64,000 nt of DNA from Clarireedia homoeocarpa (taxonomy: Eukaryota; Ascomycota; Leotiomycetes; Helotiales; Rutstroemiaceae), in assembly GCA_001465935.1 (NCBI GenBank), contig LNKV01000008.1:186001-250000 (forward strand), read 5' to 3'. The position numbers and the translations under genes are program-made. Each line of letters opens with the position of its first letter. Positions within the stretch are counted from its first letter, which is position 1. Below are positions 59,990 through 64,000 of the stretch, piece by piece. Below the pieces are notes generated by a model that made no database searches, had not been told where the DNA came from, and was given only the letters and a program-made list of their open reading frames with translations.

Positions 59990-60849
59990 ATTGGTACTTC
60001 TGAGAAAGAAAGGGGAGAGGGGGAGGAGAGTCGGATGTAGTGGGGTTGGATGGTGACGATGTATCAAGGCGGGTAAGGTGTACCTTAGAATTGATGCGAG
60101 GGATCTTTTGGGAACGTCGGAAATTGATGGCGATCGCATCAGCATCGCAAAGATATACACATTCGATATACGACAGCACTCGCTTGTATCGTTGTTGATA
60201 CGGTAGATAACAGGTAGAGGCTTTTTGCTTGCGATCTGAGCGCGAGGGAAATCTCCTCGACCATATGATGGGACTGGGATGCATCATTTACGCAGATGCC
60301 AATTTCTCGTTCTGACATTAAGTTTATGCAATATTGCCGTATTCGAGGTTATACAACCATCAGATATGATTTGCACAAGGTCGCTATTCAATAGTTGGAC
60401 TACGCGTGCACGTGTGATTCATGCGACGACGACAAAATGGAGCCGAGGATCAGGCTCAAAACCGGATTTGCATCGTAAGCGAACGCTTTCCTCCCTTGCT
60501 GTTCCTAGATCTCCTTCCTACTTAAGCTCAAGCAGATTCTCATTCCGTGCAGGTATGCATGCTTCTTTTAACCGTCCAATCTCGAGCGCCGAATTACACG
60601 GGGAAGCTACCACGTGCACGCGCTAGCAACATCTTCAAATCAAGATTAATATCCTACACTTTCATCGTTACAAACGGGTATGGGTATTTGACATGGTGGG
60701 AGAGGTTTTATCCAATGTAAGTGCCGGATCTTGGCACGATAAACTTTCTTCGGTATTATAATACTAGCCGATATGATGAAGTATTTTGCCGGTATGTCAC
60801 CTACCAAGCTGCTCTCGGGGAAGGAACCGAAATAGGGAAAGTAATTGTC

Positions 60850-60858
60850 TATATAAAA
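60850..60858 (+). promoter_or_regulatory. TATA-like box of the sphingomyelinase gene
   Basis: TATATAAAA lies 85 bp upstream of the start codon, a usual distance for a fungal TATA promoter with a short leader. Confidence 0.55.
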
Positions 60859-60934
60859 AAGACGATGTCGTCTCCGTAGTCTGTCAGTCAGCGGGCACTG
60901 TTATCGTGATATTCGACCTCGAACATCCGCCAGA

Positions 60935-62945
60935 ATGAAGATCGGTCGGTTCTCTCAGCTTCTGCTTGCTGCTGCTACAGCGAGATCTGTGGACGCGAAT
61001 ACGATTGTGAAGAGAAATACTATCAGTGATCTCATCACTGCCATCGAGCAAGCTACTACATGTGCAGCTTGTCAGGTATGATCTTCTCACGCTGGATGGA
61101 GGAGAGTTTGCTAACAAATGGCTGAAGCCGCTTCTCCTCTTGCTTCAGACCGTTGCACATTTAGGTAACGATGCTTTCACAAATGTGATCACTGCTGTTT
61201 GCCAGGGACTGGGAGTAAGTGTCCTATGGATTCTATCTCGAGTTACATGGCTAATGAACAACCAGGTCGAAGATGCCGACGTCTGTGCAGGCGCTATCGG
61301 ATTAGAAGGACCAATTCTAGCTCACGATCTACGTCAATTTACAGTGGGCACTCACACTGCTCAGCTGTTCTGCTCGACGATTTTCGGCTTGTGTGATTAT
61401 CCTGCCGTTACTCCTTACACTGTCACATTCCCCAAACCAAAACCTTCAAATGCAGTTCGTCCGGCCGTCAGCGGCAAAACCCCACTTCAAATTGTCCACT
61501 ACAGTGATATCCACGTTGATCTCTCATACGAGGTCGGTGCGAACTATAATTGCACCAAGAATATCTGTTGTCGTCCATATACCTCTGCTGATGAGCCAGG
61601 TGTGACGAATACTCCCGCCGGCCCATACGGCAATGTCAAATGTGACAGTCCTCTCAGTTTGGAGAAAAGCATGTACTCTGCGATCAAGAGTCTCGTGCCC
61701 AACGCCGCATTTGCTATCTTCACAGGTGACGTTGTCGAGGGTGCTGTTTGGCTTGTCAATGATACGGAAGTGACAGGTGATCTAAACAATGCTTATACTC
61801 AAATGTCTTCACTCGGCATACCAGTCTATGGTGTCGTTGGAAACCATGATGTCTCCCCGGTGAACAGCTTCCCTCCTGCAGCGATTGATACCACCATTGA
61901 CAGCGATTGGGTCTACAGTACCTTGTCATCTGCTTGGTCTAAATGGATTGGTAGCACTGCAGCGGCCACCACAGATAACTACGGTGCCTACTCCGTCAAC
62001 TACAGTGGAGGAAACCTGAAAATCATCTCATTCAACACCAACTTCTACTACAAGCAAAATTTCTGGCTCTACGAGAAAACGATGGAGACGGACCCCAATG
62101 GGCAACTGGCTTGGCTCGTAACTGAGCTCCAAGCAGCTGAGACCGCAGGTCAACGAGTTTGGCTAATGGGCCACATGCCCATGGGAGCGGGAGATGCTTT
62201 CCACGACGGCTCAAACTACTTCAACCAGATCGTTCAGCGCTACTCGGCAACCATTGCTGGCATGTTCTACGGACATACACACAAAGACGAGTTCGAGATC
62301 TCATACAGCGATTATACAAAACCCACTGCCAGTGGCGCAACAGCAATGTCCTACATCGCACCCGCGCTGACTCCAACATCTGGAAACCCTTCATTCAGAG
62401 TCTACTCCGTTGATCCCGTTACATTCGGTATTCTCGACGTCACAACCTATATCGCCAACATTTCCGCCTCAACATACCAATCCGGCCCTGTGTGGCAAAA
62501 GTACTACTCGGTCAAAGAAACTTACGGTCCACTCGTCACACCTCCTTTGACCTCCCAATCAGCCGAGCTCACTCCAGCGTTCTGGCACAATGTTACTGCA
62601 CTTTTCGAGAACAATGATGCTGTGTTCCAGCAATATGTTGCGCGCAAGTCAAGAGGCTACGAACCCTCGACCTGTACCGGCGACTGCAAGACCAGCGAGA
62701 TTTGCCAGTTGCGCGCCGCAGAGAGCCAGTACAATTGCGTGACTGTTTCACCAGGAGTTCACTTTAAACATAAGCACAAGAGAGATGTAGAGAGTGTGGC
62801 ACATGTTGACAGTTGTGATGGGTCGGTGGCGGCGGCAAGTCTGGGAAGTTCAGCGGTGGATGTTACAGTGCTGAAGGCGGCGTTGGAGAAGGTGCTTGGA
62901 GCAGCTTTCTTGAATACAGTGGTTAATAGTACGGCTTCTTCTTGA
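60935..62945 (+). CDS. secreted acid sphingomyelinase-like phosphodiesterase
   Basis: Exons are 60935-61075, 61128-61214 and 61266-62945 (635 residues), all phase 0. A signal peptide (FSQLLLAAATARS) is followed by a Lys-Arg, then a saposin-B type Cys pattern (TTCAACQ, AVCQGLG, ADVCAGAI, LFCSTIFGLCDY), which the two introns interrupt. The calcineurin-like metallophosphatase domain carries all expected blocks: HYSDIHVDLSY, FTGDVVEGAVW, VVGNHDVSP, LMGHMPMG and YGHTHKDEF. Several N-x-S/T sites fit a secreted or vacuolar glycoprotein. A Cys pair (STCTGDCKTSEIC) and a basic KHKHKRD segment lie near the C-terminus. Known: ASM-type enzymes cleave sphingomyelin or related phosphodiesters with two Zn ions; the fungal substrate is uncertain. 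Copies of the 27-nt element lie on both sides. Confidence 0.95.
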
Positions 62946-63333
62946 GAAAATGGGAGAGGGACGAGAGACAAAAAGTTTATGAATTAAGACCTAGGTGACC
63001 AAGGACATAATGAAGGCGGAAAGCTTTTATGAGCAAGTTGATTAGCTTTACTGGTCAGAATGCACTCACTTCTTAGCGGATCTATTCTCATATATTGGCT
63101 TTGAAAATCATACATCATTGACTGCGAACCATGTCACTAAAAGTTCATAAAGATAAATTGATTCTCACAGAAGCAATCCCATTAGAGTACTTACCGCCAT
63201 AGGTGGCGACCATAAGCTTATACGAATTACAAATTATCCTCGCGGCCTCCAAACCGGCCATTCCACCCCCAATAACTACAACCCAAATTTTCTTTCATCT
63301 TCGCACCTAAACGCAAAGAACATGGAAAGAGAA

Positions 63334-63360
63334 GGTCGCCGAGCTTCTCAGATATGCAAC
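63334..63360 (+). repeat. 27-nt element, copy 5
   Basis: Begins GGTCGCCGAGC and ends GATATGCAAC. It is the only copy in which one stem pair (positions 2 and 10) is lost. Confidence 0.85.
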
Positions 63361-63619
63361 ACGACCTTCTTTCCCTCTTCATCATTCGCCTCCTTCGTTT
63401 CTCTAGCTAGCACTTTAACCCTTTCAACTCAGCTGTACAGTACCTACTCGACCCATGCATAAAAATTTTCCTCCGTAGGCGCATCGTGCAAGTGCCGACC
63501 GCTATCGCGACCCGCGCGATGTTTTAGGAGCAAGGGTTGTAATAGGTGCGAGTGGATGTTTACTCGCTGTTGAGGTTTTCTGGTAGCCGCGAAATTTAAG
63601 AATAGAGAGAGATACTGTA

Positions 63620-63646
63620 GGTCGCTGGCCGGTACAGATGTGCAAC
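63620..63646 (+). repeat. 27-nt element, copy 6
   Basis: Begins GGTCGCTGGCC and ends GATGTGCAAC. It is preceded by TAGAGAGAGATACT. Confidence 0.85.
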
Positions 63647-63897
63647 TTGTGGAATTTGTTTCTGGGAGTTTCTATTTGTTGGTGTGGATTGGATATGGAT
63701 GGCTGGATACGGATACTCGCCTGAGTGGATTAGGCTTGCTGTGGCCGGAGTTGAGACCCGTGTGATATTTATTGTGAGTGACTTGACTTGTGAGAGTGGG
63801 CAGTGACATGGGAATTTGCAGCTGAACTGGATGAGTGGAGGGGATTGGGATAGGATGGGAGAGTATTCCTGTCTTTTCTTAACTTGAGATGTCGCGC

Positions 63898-63924
63898 GGT
63901 CGCCGACCGTTTGCGATATGCAAC
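63898..63924 (+). repeat. 27-nt element, copy 7
   Basis: Begins GGTCGCCGACC, a perfect inverted repeat, and ends GATATGCAAC. Confidence 0.85.
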
Positions 63925-64000
63925 ATTTTCCTACCTTTCGCTTTTGATTCGTCTTGTACAATATTGAGCGGATATTTAAAGACGTATATAACAAGGTTAT

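Larger units (their letters stand above)
56595..60934. other. gene-free region with microsatellites and four 27-nt elements
   Basis: Simple repeats dominate: TA (57402-57422), CTAT (57442-57471 and near 57686-57712), AATT (57615-57651), GGTT near 58386, GA/GGGGA tracts near 58900 and C18 at 59151-59168. No ORF is convincing. Four copies of a conserved 27-nt element lie at 58805, 59402, 59889 and 59963. The sphingomyelinase promoter is at the right end. Confidence 0.6.
62946..64000. other. intergenic region with three 27-nt elements
   Basis: The 3' flank of the sphingomyelinase gene. It holds the last three copies of the conserved 27-nt element (63334, 63620, 63898). The ORF at 63596-63994 (-) overlaps two of them and has no domain. 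Confidence 0.6.

Noticed and set aside
1..64000. tRNA, 5S rRNA or other classical RNA genes
   Set aside because: I looked for T-loop words with matching acceptor arms and for 5S-like internal control sequences and found none convincing. A covariance-model scan would be decisive.

Overview
The window is nuclear DNA from a filamentous ascomycete (Pezizomycotina), most likely a leotiomycete close to Botrytis or Sclerotinia. The class-level placement is an inference from gene style: most introns are about 42-120 nt with GTRNGT-like donors, several have CTAAC-like branch sites, HET-domain genes are present, and intergenic DNA is dense in microsatellites. I see no tRNA, rRNA, CRISPR array or intact transposon.

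Core region, 1-22.4 kb. In order: a secreted pepsin-like aspartic protease cut off at the left edge (-); a PTAR1-like prenyltransferase alpha-repeat protein (-), divergent from the ER insertase subunit Get1 (+); a multipass membrane protein (+); a Rud3/GMAP-210-type golgin (+); a doubtful low-complexity ORF (+); trifunctional C1-tetrahydrofolate synthase with mitochondrial and cytosolic start options (-); eIF3i (+); a Nop15/NIFK-like RRM nucleolar protein (+); and a vacuolar-type amino acid transporter (-). Apart from the doubtful ORF these are ordinary housekeeping or secretory genes with clean exon structures.

Accessory island, 23.5-38 kb. The DNA is AT-richer and holds repeat debris. It carries an EXD1-like 3'-5' exonuclease fold with altered catalytic motifs, two head-to-head HET-domain genes (a HET protein and a HET-NB-ARC-TPR fungal NLR), a nine-exon DUF7025-AAA+ ATPase, and a DUF7708-type STAND-like gene with a degenerate P-loop and an apparently lost splice donor. 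The NLR ends in six nearly identical 42-residue TPR units and is cut short by a 4-nt deletion. This looks like a rapidly evolving allorecognition or innate-immunity neighbourhood.

Region 38.5-64 kb. A 1534-residue Ser-rich protein starts MGSSACC (a possible lipidation signal) behind a two-codon uORF. About 11 kb without a supported gene follows, full of simple repeats, leading to an RGS-domain regulator. In that gene a TGA followed by CGG separates a 394-codon RGS ORF from a 336-codon in-frame extension, so it is either a readthrough stop or lies in an in-phase 129-nt intron. The last gene is a secreted acid sphingomyelinase-like enzyme. Around it lie seven copies of an exactly 27-nt element, all on the + strand, with 15 invariant positions and a small conserved inverted repeat. 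I find no known family for this element, and it is the most novel-looking signal in the window.
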